From Thiodiazotropha sp040793985 (GTDB taxonomy: Bacteria; Pseudomonadota; Gammaproteobacteria; Chromatiales; Chromatiaceae), in the NCBI GenBank assembly GCA_040793985.1, contig JBFNJI010000006.1:124001-188000 (forward strand): a stretch of 64,000 bases of DNA, in the 5' to 3' direction. Shown piece after piece: positions 16,960 to 25,304 of this stretch. The number at the start of each line of letters is the position of its first letter. The first letter of the stretch is position 1. The position numbers were made by a program, and so were the translations under genes. The notes under the pieces were generated by a model, which was given only the letters and a program-made list of their open reading frames with translations, was not told the DNA's origin and ran no database searches.

Positions 16960-17310
16960 CTACACCTCTTCCCAACCGCCATAATCGAAGGTGATCTCTT
17001 CATTGGGCTCGATGTCATGCAAGGCATAGAGATCGAATCCGTCAAACTCGGCATTACCCTCATCCTGGTGATTCAAATAGCGCAACAGATTGCGGCCACT
17101 GCGGCCCACTGGCTCCTCACCCTCCTCGAATACCCAAAGCACATAGGTACCATCACGCCGTGCGGCTGGTCCCTCATAAGTGCCGATATAGTCCCCCTTG
17201 CCGATCGAAACCTTGGCAAACAGGCCGTTGCCGTGGATTTTGGATGGCGCCTTATAGACTATGTTACCGAGCCGTTTTTTTCTTTCTGTGGCCATGCTCT
17301 GGACCGCCAT
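16960..17310 (-). CDS. Small SET-domain protein (putative lysine methyltransferase)
   Basis: 116 residues, little more than the SET core. Motifs: GNGLFAKVSIGKGDYIGTYEG near the N-terminus (SET-I entry), LLRYLNHQDEGNAEF (the RFxNH substrate and cofactor motif, here RYLNH) and EEITFDYGGWEEV (the Tyr-containing FDYG motif). Bacterial SET proteins of this size can methylate lysines of ribosomal or DNA-binding proteins; the target here is unknown. Two in-frame starts, at 17310 and 17295. The gene starts 47 bases inside the upstream small gene at 17264-17527, suggesting coupled translation. Confidence 0.8.
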   Translation of the reverse strand: MAVQSMATERKKRLGNIVYKAPSKIHGNGLFAKVSIGKGDYIGTYEGPAARRDGTYVLWVFEEGEEPVGRSGRNLLRYLNHQDEGNAEFDGFDLYALHDIEPNEEITFDYGGWEEV

Positions 17311-17527
17311 TCTCTCTCAATGTAGGTTGCGTAACCGGGCATCCATCGCCATAAACAGCCATGATTGAGCGTAACTCCTTGAGCACCATCTGTCGGCTTA
17401 GCTCATCCAGATCCCTCAACTCCGGCAGTACTACACCCCGGGTGAGTAGACGAATATCATTCCGCACCGATCTGCACCCTTTTTCACAGATCGCTTCGAC
17501 GTACTGTTCTATCGGACTGTTTCGCAT
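17264..17527 (-). CDS. Small conserved hypothetical protein (87 aa)
   Basis: 87 residues, no signal peptide. It reads MRNSPIEQYVEAICEKGCR, then RSVRNDIRLLTRGVVLPELR and MVLKELRSIMAVYGDGC. The spacing of charged and hydrophobic residues fits two helices, and the last 20 residues are basic and disordered. I recall similar short proteins in gammaproteobacteria but no function. It overlaps the SET-domain gene by 47 bases on the same strand, so the two form a coupled pair; the family's ordinary C-terminus may be near the VTQP position. Confidence 0.6.
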   Translation of the reverse strand: MRNSPIEQYVEAICEKGCRSVRNDIRLLTRGVVLPELRDLDELSRQMVLKELRSIMAVYGDGCPVTQPTLRENGGPEHGHRKKKTAR

Positions 17528-17680
17528 AGACTTGTTGCAAATCTGAGTTAGTATATGCCCTGAAAAAATAGGATTTGAATCCGATATACAGTACCGGGAA
17601 CCATAACGCTATTCAAATTTCTAATAGGTTCCAATAGGATTCATTCCTCAACGATTTGATTACTGACTGAAGGACATAAC

Positions 17681-18304
17681 ATGCCCTGGAACTATAAAAT
17701 ATTAATACTTCTGCCCTTGTTGATGTTTCAAACAGCTTATGCTGAGTGGGGAGAAGGCTGGGACCCGATCGACCCTCCCATTGCCACAACCGCGCCTGAC
17801 GGCAAGGTGGAGGTGATAGAATTTTTCTGGTACGGATGCCCCCACTGTTATCAGATGGAGCCTCAGCTTGAGGCATGGCTGGAGAAGAAACCCGAGAATG
17901 TATCGTTCATACGCGTACCCGCACCATTGAACAGCAAGTGGACAATCCACGCCCAGTTCTATTATGCCGCGGAGATACTGGGACTGACCGACAAGCTCCA
18001 CATTCCGCTTTTCGAGGCACTTCACGATGAGAAAAGGAGACTCTATGACAAGGAGTCGTTGATTGACTTCGCCGTGGAGCATGGTGTGGAGAGGCAGAAA
18101 TTTGTCGATGCCCTAAACTCATTCGGTGTCTATGTGAAGGTACAAAATGCAAGAAAACTGGGACAGCGCTATCAGTTGGATGGCGTTCCTGCGATTGGTA
18201 TCAATGGGAAGTATAAGACCAGTGGCACTCTTGCCGGCAGCTACAACAAGATGTTTGAGGTTGTCACACATTTGGTAGACAAAGAGTCCAAAATCACCCC
18301 CTAG
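17681..18304 (+). CDS. dsbA: Periplasmic thiol:disulfide interchange protein DsbA
   Basis: 207 residues: signal peptide (1-21, ending TAYA), a thioredoxin fold with active site Cys53-Pro-His-Cys56 (FFWYGCPHCYQME) and the cis-proline loop GVPAIGI near residue 170. An inserted helical domain lies between. DsbA introduces disulfides into exported proteins and is reoxidised by DsbB. The start has GGAC and moderate spacing. It is a monocistronic gene converging on the GST-like gene, with six bases between stops. Confidence 0.93.
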   Translation: MPWNYKILILLPLLMFQTAYAEWGEGWDPIDPPIATTAPDGKVEVIEFFWYGCPHCYQMEPQLEAWLEKKPENVSFIRVPAPLNSKWTIHAQFYYAAEILGLTDKLHIPLFEALHDEKRRLYDKESLIDFAVEHGVERQKFVDALNSFGVYVKVQNARKLGQRYQLDGVPAIGINGKYKTSGTLAGSYNKMFEVVTHLVDKESKITP

Positions 18305-18310
18305 CGCAGG

Positions 18311-19006
18311 TTAGCGGTTGTTGACAAACCAGCCCCCCTTTTGCTCCAGGTAGGCCCTGAAACGCTGCGGAAAATCATCAACAACCGAGTCTTTGACACA
18401 GGGCAGAGAGGCGAGCCTCTCTGCCCACCCTGCAACGGCTTGCGGATAATCTACGCCTGCCAACGGGTGCAACCGACTCAACAGCTCGAGCCGCATGAAG
18501 AGTGGCGCAAAAGCGGCGTCAACCAGGGAAAAATGGTCGGGATCACCAAATAATCCATCTTCGAGGGGTGACACCAGGTGACCAAGCTTGGTCTCCAGGT
18601 CCGCCCTTTTAGCCGCTACCCCTTCACTATCCGCTGCCAGGGCCATTCCGTGCTGCAACACCAACAGCGTGGAACCGAACTCGATCCAGGCCTTGTGTTG
18701 AGCTCTTTTCAGGGTGTTCTCAGGATGAAACCTGGGTGAATAGCTCTCGTCAAGATAGTCGAGAATTACCGCCGACTCGAAGAGTACCTCTCCATCGACA
18801 AGCAACAGCGGCACCTTGCCCAGCGGTGAGAGTTGCTGAAACCAGGGCGGCGGACGATCCAGGTCGATATATTCGATCTGATAGTGAACCCGCTTTTTCT
18901 GCAACAGAATCACCGAGCGCTGAACAAAGGGACAGAGAAAAAAACTGACGAGCTTGATCTCCGTTTCCGGACTTATCGCTTTTTTACTGCTTTTGATTCT
19001 ACGCAT
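18311..19006 (-). CDS. Glutathione S-transferase family protein (SspA-like)
   Basis: 231 residues. An N-terminal thioredoxin-like GST domain is present (KLVSFFLCPFVQRSVILLQKK, then SPLGKVPLLLVDGEVLFESAVILDYLDE, with the conserved cis-Pro and ES pair) with an all-helical C-terminal domain (about 105-225). The FLCPFVQRS start and GKVPLL segment also fit the omega-class/SspA-like group. Enzyme substrate unknown; it could be a glutathione-dependent detoxification or redox protein. It faces dsbA end to end. The 485 bases upstream have no gene. Confidence 0.75.
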   Translation of the reverse strand: MRRIKSSKKAISPETEIKLVSFFLCPFVQRSVILLQKKRVHYQIEYIDLDRPPPWFQQLSPLGKVPLLLVDGEVLFESAVILDYLDESYSPRFHPENTLKRAQHKAWIEFGSTLLVLQHGMALAADSEGVAAKRADLETKLGHLVSPLEDGLFGDPDHFSLVDAAFAPLFMRLELLSRLHPLAGVDYPQAVAGWAERLASLPCVKDSVVDDFPQRFRAYLEQKGGWFVNNR

Positions 19007-19491
19007 CTGACCAAATCCAGGAAGTAAATGCCCATAGGTTCAATCTAGCAAGCATCTTGGGAATTAAAAACCAGGGTACCTGAGTTGTATGGGTTTAATT
19101 TTTATAAATTATTCAAATATTTATAAATTTAAAATGAGAATAAAACCCATACTCGCCAAGGTATTTTACAATTTGTCACAAATTATGTATTTTGTTGTCA
19201 AATCAGTAGTCTACAAATTCACGGACGTTCATGCAGTTCCACTCACAGGGTGTGATGTACCTCCTTCAGCAACATGCTCTCGCTACGACCTTCAGCGAAT
19301 GGACTGAGTTCTGCGGCTTCCCAGGGCAGCCTTAGGCTGGATTTGAGGCGTCGCAGTCGAGAGGTTACATCTCCTGTACCGTCTATCGCGGTTTTAGCCC
19401 GGATTAAGGAGATATGTCTGTAGTAGTGACCGTAAAAGTGACTATTCTCTAATTATGTAAGTAACTGAAAAGCCTCCGCAGTACAAACAAT
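19007..19491. other. Gene-free region upstream of the PilZ-like gene
   Basis: About 485 bases. 19090-19210 is AT-rich with short TTTATAAAT repeats. 19210-19440 is richer in G+C and gives broken, protein-like fragments on the plus strand, with stops in all frames. It could be a decayed gene, but I cannot name a family. It probably holds promoters for the divergent genes on both sides. Confidence 0.35.
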
Positions 19492-21327
19492 ATGGCAACT
19501 ACCAATCCAACTGGCTTAAGAATTCCGCAACAGGCACCCCCGTCTGGAAACTCCCATTTCCTCGATGAAAAGAAGCTTGCCAGCTGGGCCAAGGAATTGC
19601 CGGTTGCCAATGTGGGAGAGACCGCACGCAAGCTATTTCAGACACTGCGCTCGTTCAACAAAACCGAGCTACCGAGTTCGAGGCGTATCCTCTGCGCAGA
19701 ACAGCTGAGAGAGCCTCTTGATTATGTCAGCTCAAACCTGAACAAGCACTATATGGGGGTGCGTTTTCCCCTCAGTGAAAAGGCCCATAAGATCGCCAGC
19801 CTCAATCGGGAGCTCCATAGCGGCATGGCAACCGCCTATAAAGCTGTCATTGTCGACCTACTGATGGAGAGTCATGGCACACCGGACAAAACCCAGCTGA
19901 CCCTGGCGATTCATCGTTGTATCAGCTATTTGTCAAGGGTAATCCTGCTCTCGGTCGTGGTCTATGACAGCTATCCCAAACGCACCTGGCATGAACTCCA
20001 CACACTACATCGGCTGGGCAGCCGCTATGGCGTCGGATCTTCAACCGTAGAAGACCATATCGAGGCGAACGCAGTACGGTCAAGCATCGATGAGATGTAT
20101 CGTCGCTGCCTGCTTTTTTCGTTGTCATCCCCCTATAAGTTACGTCAGCGGGAGAACCTTCAGCTATTCGACATTCTGCTTGAATGGGGCCGATATACCT
20201 TGATCCGTCCCTACGACGACGCACCGGAAGAGTACACCATCACCATTCATCAGGATGCAGACATGGCACCCAGCCATGAGACAAGGATTGAGCACACCGA
20301 TTCCAAGTATTTGCAGATACTGGATGTGTCCCCCCTGTTATCGAGTCTGCGTGATCTGTTTATCGATAGCCCCGAGGAGATCCCCACTCTCTACGGCATC
20401 AATGAACTCAGCAAGAGTTTGATACGCCAATTGATCATGCTCTGGTCAAAGGCCCAGAAACGGGCCTTTGTGCGCACAAAACTAAATTTCGAACTGCGTA
20501 TAGCCGTTGGCATCCGCTCTGTCTTCAATCTGATCACCTTGGGTGACGAACCCGATCAAACCGATGATAAATCGGTGGAAGACGGTACCTGGATCGAAAC
20601 CCAGTTTGCCCATGGCAGCGAACTCAAGGTATCCGAGCACTTCTCTCTGATGCCGATGGATGTGGCGGCCTACAATCCCCGCCGAGGAGACTTTGAGGAA
20701 TTCGGGCCGAACTCAACGGAAGTCAGCAACTTCGAGGACCCCGGGGAGAGTGAGTTCAAGATCTGGGATGATAACGACAAGAACCAGCTAGACAGCGCCA
20801 CCAGCCTCTTCCATACCATTAACGAAAGTGCCGGCGGTTACTGTCTGGATTGGCGAGGCAAGAAGATTCCTAAGATTCAGGTTGGAGAGTTGATCGGCGT
20901 TCAGTCGGCCATGTCTGCCACCCAGTTTGGTGTGGGAATAGTACGCTGGATGCGCAGCTCCGAGCAGGACTCGATGAAGGTGGGTGTGCAGATGATAGCA
21001 CCCAACGCACTCGCAATAACCGCAACCGACGCCGATCCCATGGAAAATAAGAGTTATGAGTGCCTGCTCCTGCCCGAAGTAGGTACATCGGGTCAGCCAA
21101 CCAGCTTCATCTGCAGCGCCCAATCGTTCGATGTCGGCAAGGTAGTGTCGATAAGTGATGGTGAAAACGACAAAGAGATCAAATTGACGCGGCTGCTCGA
21201 GTCAAGCGGCTCCATATCTCAATTCCAATTCATCTATCTGGATGATCTTGCGGACTCCGAGGATGACAAAGAAGATGACACCGGTGGCGATTCCGATTTT
21301 GACAGCCTCTGGTCGACCCTGACTTGA
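19492..21327 (+). CDS. Large cytoplasmic protein with a probable PilZ-like C-terminal domain
   Basis: 611 residues, no signal peptide or membrane helix. The N-terminal 370 residues are helical and include YLSRVILLSVVVYDSYPKRT followed by WHELHTLHRLG, a pattern I associate with a gammaproteobacterial family annotated as PilZ-domain proteins. Around 450-560 a small barrel is suggested by YCLDWRG, GVGIVRWMR and GVQMIA, as in PilZ-type folds, but the RxxxR and D/NxSxxG motifs for c-di-GMP are not evident. The last 30 residues are very acidic (DSEDDKEDDTGGDSDFDS). Function unknown; c-di-GMP binding is a weak inference. Confidence 0.5.
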   Translation: MATTNPTGLRIPQQAPPSGNSHFLDEKKLASWAKELPVANVGETARKLFQTLRSFNKTELPSSRRILCAEQLREPLDYVSSNLNKHYMGVRFPLSEKAHKIASLNRELHSGMATAYKAVIVDLLMESHGTPDKTQLTLAIHRCISYLSRVILLSVVVYDSYPKRTWHELHTLHRLGSRYGVGSSTVEDHIEANAVRSSIDEMYRRCLLFSLSSPYKLRQRENLQLFDILLEWGRYTLIRPYDDAPEEYTITIHQDADMAPSHETRIEHTDSKYLQILDVSPLLSSLRDLFIDSPEEIPTLYGINELSKSLIRQLIMLWSKAQKRAFVRTKLNFELRIAVGIRSVFNLITLGDEPDQTDDKSVEDGTWIETQFAHGSELKVSEHFSLMPMDVAAYNPRRGDFEEFGPNSTEVSNFEDPGESEFKIWDDNDKNQLDSATSLFHTINESAGGYCLDWRGKKIPKIQVGELIGVQSAMSATQFGVGIVRWMRSSEQDSMKVGVQMIAPNALAITATDADPMENKSYECLLLPEVGTSGQPTSFICSAQSFDVGKVVSISDGENDKEIKLTRLLESSGSISQFQFIYLDDLADSEDDKEDDTGGDSDFDSLWSTLT

Positions 21328-21355
21328 GATCCTGTTAAGGGTTGAGATCCGCTGA

Positions 21356-21790
21356 CTAGAATCCGGCCTTCTGATACCAACGCTTGGCTTCATCCAGATC
21401 CTTTTCCACGCCCCGTCCCTCTTCATACATCATGGCGAGGGTTGTCTGTGATCCAGCCAAACCCTGCTCCGCCGCCTTCCTGAACCAATCCACCGCCTTG
21501 GCAAGATTCTGTTCAATGCACTCCCCTTCCAGGTACATGAAACCTAGTCCGTGTTGCGCCATTGGATGGCCCGCTTCCGCTGCAGCTTTCATGTATTTGT
21601 AGGCCATTAACTCATTGACAACCATCCCGAGCCCACCCTGGGCCATGATAGCCATCCTATATTGAGCCTCGGTATTACCATTCTCCGCCAATGGTGAAAG
21701 CAGCGTGGCGGCACGGGAAAAGTTTTTTCCTTCGAACGCGGCAACACCACTGCTCAGTTCAAATTCCATCTCGTGTGTTGAATCACTCAT
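21356..21790 (-). CDS. Sel1-like repeat protein
   Basis: 144 residues with an N-terminal TPR-like pair followed by Sel1 repeats: AQYRMAIMAQGGLGMVVNEL, AQHGLGFMYLEGECIEQNL and SQTTLAMMYEEGRGVEKDL, each with the A-x2-x-LG-x2-Y-x2-G pattern. No signal peptide. Sel1 proteins are scaffolds for protein contacts; the partner is unknown. It converges on the PilZ-like gene with 28 bases between stops, so the two are not co-transcribed. Confidence 0.85.
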   Translation of the reverse strand: MSDSTHEMEFELSSGVAAFEGKNFSRAATLLSPLAENGNTEAQYRMAIMAQGGLGMVVNELMAYKYMKAAAEAGHPMAQHGLGFMYLEGECIEQNLAKAVDWFRKAAEQGLAGSQTTLAMMYEEGRGVEKDLDEAKRWYQKAGF

Positions 21791-21946
21791 ATACTCAATC
21801 TTGCCTCAGTCACTTTTCGCTATATGATGTTGCCAGATCTTATACCATTCACGGGAAAATTAACTCCCTTGGGAAACACATGGAAAATGTTGGTTTTCTC
21901 AATGAATCTCATCACAATAGCCAATAATCAGAACCATTGAATTTCG

Positions 21947-23170
21947 ATGCAGACCAATATAAGCCAGCAACTACTCTCAACAGACGCCGGACGCAAAGCG
22001 GAATCGATTCTGCGCAATTGCGTACATTGCGGCTTCTGCACGGCGACTTGCCCCACCTATCAGCTATTGAGTGACGAGCTGGACAGCCCGCGTGGCCGAA
22101 TCTACCAGATCAAGCAGCTTCTTGAGGGCGCGCAACCCACACCCAGTGTACAGCAACACCTCGACCGCTGCCTGCTATGCCGAAGCTGTGAAACAACCTG
22201 CCCCTCAGGAGTCGAATATGGCCGCTTGCTGGAGATCGGACGCCTGCACATGGCGGACAGCTATCGCAGGCCATTGGCTGACAGGGCAAAGCGCTGGTTA
22301 TTGCGCAAGTTGGTACCCAACAGGGGCTACTTCTCACTCCTATTGGGACTGGGCCAGACATTCAAACCCCTGCTTCCAAAAAAACTTGGGCGTAACATCC
22401 CTCCCCGGACCCGGATCTCGAGCACCTGGCCAACAGCAAACCACCAACGCAAGATGTTGATCCTCGATGGTTGCGTGCAACCCTCACTGGCACCCTCCAT
22501 CAACCTCTCCACGGCACAGGTGCTCGATCGCCTGGGAATCAGCCTCATCAGAACACCGTCGGCGGGCTGTTGTGGAGCTGTGGACTACCACCTGGATGAC
22601 GAGGAGGCAGCAAAGCGCGCCGCCAGACGCAATATAGACATATGGTGGCCACAATTACAGGCGGGTGCGGAGGCCCTTATCGTCACCGCCAGTGGATGTG
22701 CCCAGATGGTCAAGGATTATGCTCAACTTCTGGCAGAGGATCCCGACTATGCGGAGACAGCCAGGCACCTGGCCGCACGTACCCGGGATATCGCGGAAGT
22801 AATCGAGAAAGAGGAGTTTGAGCAGCTGAAAACGTGGAGTAGCAAGCGGACCCGGGTCGCATTTCACTCCTCCTGCACACTGCAGCACGGTCAAGGCCTG
22901 GGGGGGTGCGTGGAGAACATTCTACAGCGCCTCGGCTATCACCTGACCTTGGTTGAAGACTCCCATCTCTGCTGCGGTTCGGCGGGCACCTACTCGGTAT
23001 TGCAACCCAAGCTCGCGGATGAGCTGGGTCGACGTAAAACCAGGTCGCTGCAGGCGGATGAACCCGGGATCATTGCCACAGCCAATATCGGCTGCCTTGT
23101 CCATCTGCAAAAGCACGCTTCTCGACCCGTGGTCCATTGGATCGAACTTTTGAACAGTGGCGAATTGTGA
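21947..23170 (+). CDS. glcF: Glycolate oxidase iron-sulfur subunit GlcF
   Basis: 407 residues. Two [4Fe-4S] clusters are bound by CVHCGFCTATCP (Cys25, 28, 31, 35) and CLLCRSCETTCP (Cys75, 78, 81, 85). Two CCG domains follow, AGCCGAVDYH and HLCCGSAGTYSV. GlcF carries electrons from the flavoprotein subunits GlcD and GlcE to the quinone pool while glycolate is oxidised to glyoxylate. Neither glcD nor glcE is next to it, so the other subunits must be elsewhere. In a Rubisco-using autotroph this enzyme would salvage phosphoglycolate from the oxygenase reaction (inference). Confidence 0.9.
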   Translation: MQTNISQQLLSTDAGRKAESILRNCVHCGFCTATCPTYQLLSDELDSPRGRIYQIKQLLEGAQPTPSVQQHLDRCLLCRSCETTCPSGVEYGRLLEIGRLHMADSYRRPLADRAKRWLLRKLVPNRGYFSLLLGLGQTFKPLLPKKLGRNIPPRTRISSTWPTANHQRKMLILDGCVQPSLAPSINLSTAQVLDRLGISLIRTPSAGCCGAVDYHLDDEEAAKRAARRNIDIWWPQLQAGAEALIVTASGCAQMVKDYAQLLAEDPDYAETARHLAARTRDIAEVIEKEEFEQLKTWSSKRTRVAFHSSCTLQHGQGLGGCVENILQRLGYHLTLVEDSHLCCGSAGTYSVLQPKLADELGRRKTRSLQADEPGIIATANIGCLVHLQKHASRPVVHWIELLNSGEL

Positions 23171-23315
23171 GCCCCTGCTAAGGCTTGCACCTACCCCATA
23201 AGCACCGAGTAACTGCTACTATTCTGCTAGGACCTGTAAACAGACAATCAGGCTCCAGCTAAAAAAATACCAGTGTTTTTAACCCTTTGAATGGCTGACA
23301 AGATACCCCATACAG

Positions 23316-25304
23316 ATGCGTAGTCGATTACACAGTTTGCTCTCGGTTCTGTTAGCCTGGCTACTTACCACCCTCTCCTCAGGGGCTGCTGCTGCCACCG
23401 TGGACGAGTCCCGCCTGCAGCAGCAGAGAGCACTTTTCATTGCTGCCGAAGCGGCGCTGAAGAACAAGGACAGTAAAACCTACCTGGAGCATAAAGATAA
23501 GCTGCTCGACTACCCTCTGCTCCCCTATCTTGATTATCAGGAAACACTGACCACCCTGGATCAGCAATCGATTCAAAGCATAACCAATCGACTCAAATGG
23601 CTTGAGGGGACTCCACTGGAAAGAAAACTGAGGTCGCACTGGCTGGCACTCTTGGCCAAAGAGCGCCTGTGGACCAGCTACCTTCAGTTTTCCCGGCATG
23701 GTGGCTCCGTCGAACAACAGTGTAACCGCCTCCAGGCATTGATCGAGACGGGGCGAAAACATGAGGCCTTTAAAGGGGTTACACCCATCTGGTTGACAGG
23801 CCGCTCGCAGCCGAAGGCCTGTGACCCGGTATTCTCGGCCTGGATTGCCGCAGGCAATCTCGATACCCAGCTGGTTTGGCAACGTATCAATCTGGCAATG
23901 TCCGCCGGTAAAACCCGGCTTGCACGCTATCTGAAACGCTATCTGCCTGAAGCTGAGACCGGCATGCTGGCGCGCTGGCTGAAGCTCTATCACCATCCGC
24001 AGCGGGTGATGACGCTGCTCAACGATACCCATCCCATGAGGGACGAGATGGCGGCTCAGGCGATTCGCAGGCTAGCCTGGAGAGATCTTGAAAACGCCCT
24101 TGTTGCATGGGAAAAGTTCCATAACCGGGGTCTTTTCTCCGACGCTCAAGCGCGCAAAATCGTCTACACCCTGGCAAGCAGCCTGGCACGAGATCCTGAC
24201 AAAACGCACAATCAGCGCCTCATATCTCTGCTCCCAACCCACCTCCAGCTGGATAGCGGACTCTCGGAAAAACAGCTTCAGGCCGCACTCCAGGAAAACG
24301 ACTGGCAATGGGTGTTGCAGATTGTTGAAAATCTCTCGCCGGAGGAAGCCCATCAGGAGCAGTGGCGCTACTGGCGATCTCGGGCACTTATCGAGCAGGG
24401 TCGAGCGGAAGAGGGTAGAAAGTTGTTGCGCACCCTAGCCCAGGAACGCAGTTACTATGGCTTTCTCGCCGCGCAGCGCCTCGGTGGCGAACCGAAACTC
24501 TCTCATACAGCGCTGCAGGCAGACCAGCAACTCGTCATGGCACTGGCAAAACTACCCGGGCTGATTCGCGCCCGTGAATTGATTCAGCTGGAACGTCCCC
24601 TACTGGCTCGCCAGGAGTGGAATCTCGCACTAAACGGCGCTAAGCCAGATGAACTCAAAGCGGCCGCCCGTCTTGCCGAAAAATGGCAATGGCCGTCCCA
24701 GGGCATCATTACCCTCGCCCGGCTACGCCAATGGAACGACCTGGAATTGCGATTTCCACTGGCACACAAAGAGGCCATCACTGACCAGGCCAGGGATCAC
24801 GGTATCGATAGCGCATGGATCTATGCAATCCTACGCCAGGAGAGTGCGTTCATGAGTGATGCCAAATCATCCGCTGGTGCCCGCGGATTGATGCAGCTGA
24901 TGCCGAAGACCGCAAAACAGATGGCAAGGGAGTTGAAACAGTCTCTTGGCAAACCCGAGGATCTCTACCAACCTGAACTCAATATAAAACTTGGCGCAGG
25001 TTATCTGAATAGGATCTACCGCCAACTGCAGGAGAGTCCGGTGCTCGCCACCGCGGCCTATAACGCAGGCCCACACAGAGTGCTCAGCTGGTTACCCGAA
25101 GAGTCTCAGGCAAGCGATATATGGATAGAAACCGTACCATTCAAGGAGACCAGAGAGTATCTGAAACGTGTGTTAGCCTATACCGTTATCTATAACTACC
25201 GGTTGGGCGACCTTCCGATCACAATTCCTGTCGATTGGGTGCGTCCCATAGAATCCAGGAAGTCGCTGCAAAATAAAGGTACGGGTACAGGCTCAGATGT
25301 CTGA
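23316..25304 (+). CDS. slt: Soluble lytic murein transglycosylase
   Basis: 662 residues: signal peptide (1-28), a long superhelical U/L domain (about 30-480) and a C-terminal goose-type lysozyme-like catalytic domain. The catalytic Glu509 is in ILRQESAF, followed by AGARGLMQLMPKTAK and TAAYNAGPHRV, all classical for Slt70. The enzyme cleaves the MurNAc-GlcNAc bond with 1,6-anhydro formation in the periplasm. The last 12 bases overlap the end of the convergent cyclase-domain gene. Confidence 0.93.
   Translation: MRSRLHSLLSVLLAWLLTTLSSGAAAATVDESRLQQQRALFIAAEAALKNKDSKTYLEHKDKLLDYPLLPYLDYQETLTTLDQQSIQSITNRLKWLEGTPLERKLRSHWLALLAKERLWTSYLQFSRHGGSVEQQCNRLQALIETGRKHEAFKGVTPIWLTGRSQPKACDPVFSAWIAAGNLDTQLVWQRINLAMSAGKTRLARYLKRYLPEAETGMLARWLKLYHHPQRVMTLLNDTHPMRDEMAAQAIRRLAWRDLENALVAWEKFHNRGLFSDAQARKIVYTLASSLARDPDKTHNQRLISLLPTHLQLDSGLSEKQLQAALQENDWQWVLQIVENLSPEEAHQEQWRYWRSRALIEQGRAEEGRKLLRTLAQERSYYGFLAAQRLGGEPKLSHTALQADQQLVMALAKLPGLIRARELIQLERPLLARQEWNLALNGAKPDELKAAARLAEKWQWPSQGIITLARLRQWNDLELRFPLAHKEAITDQARDHGIDSAWIYAILRQESAFMSDAKSSAGARGLMQLMPKTAKQMARELKQSLGKPEDLYQPELNIKLGAGYLNRIYRQLQESPVLATAAYNAGPHRVLSWLPEESQASDIWIETVPFKETREYLKRVLAYTVIYNYRLGDLPITIPVDWVRPIESRKSLQNKGTGTGSDV

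Noticed and set aside
19089..19307. 72-codon plus-strand frame in the AT-rich region before the PilZ-like gene
   Set aside because: Composition follows the AT-rich DNA, no ribosome site, and the frame ends in disordered sequence.
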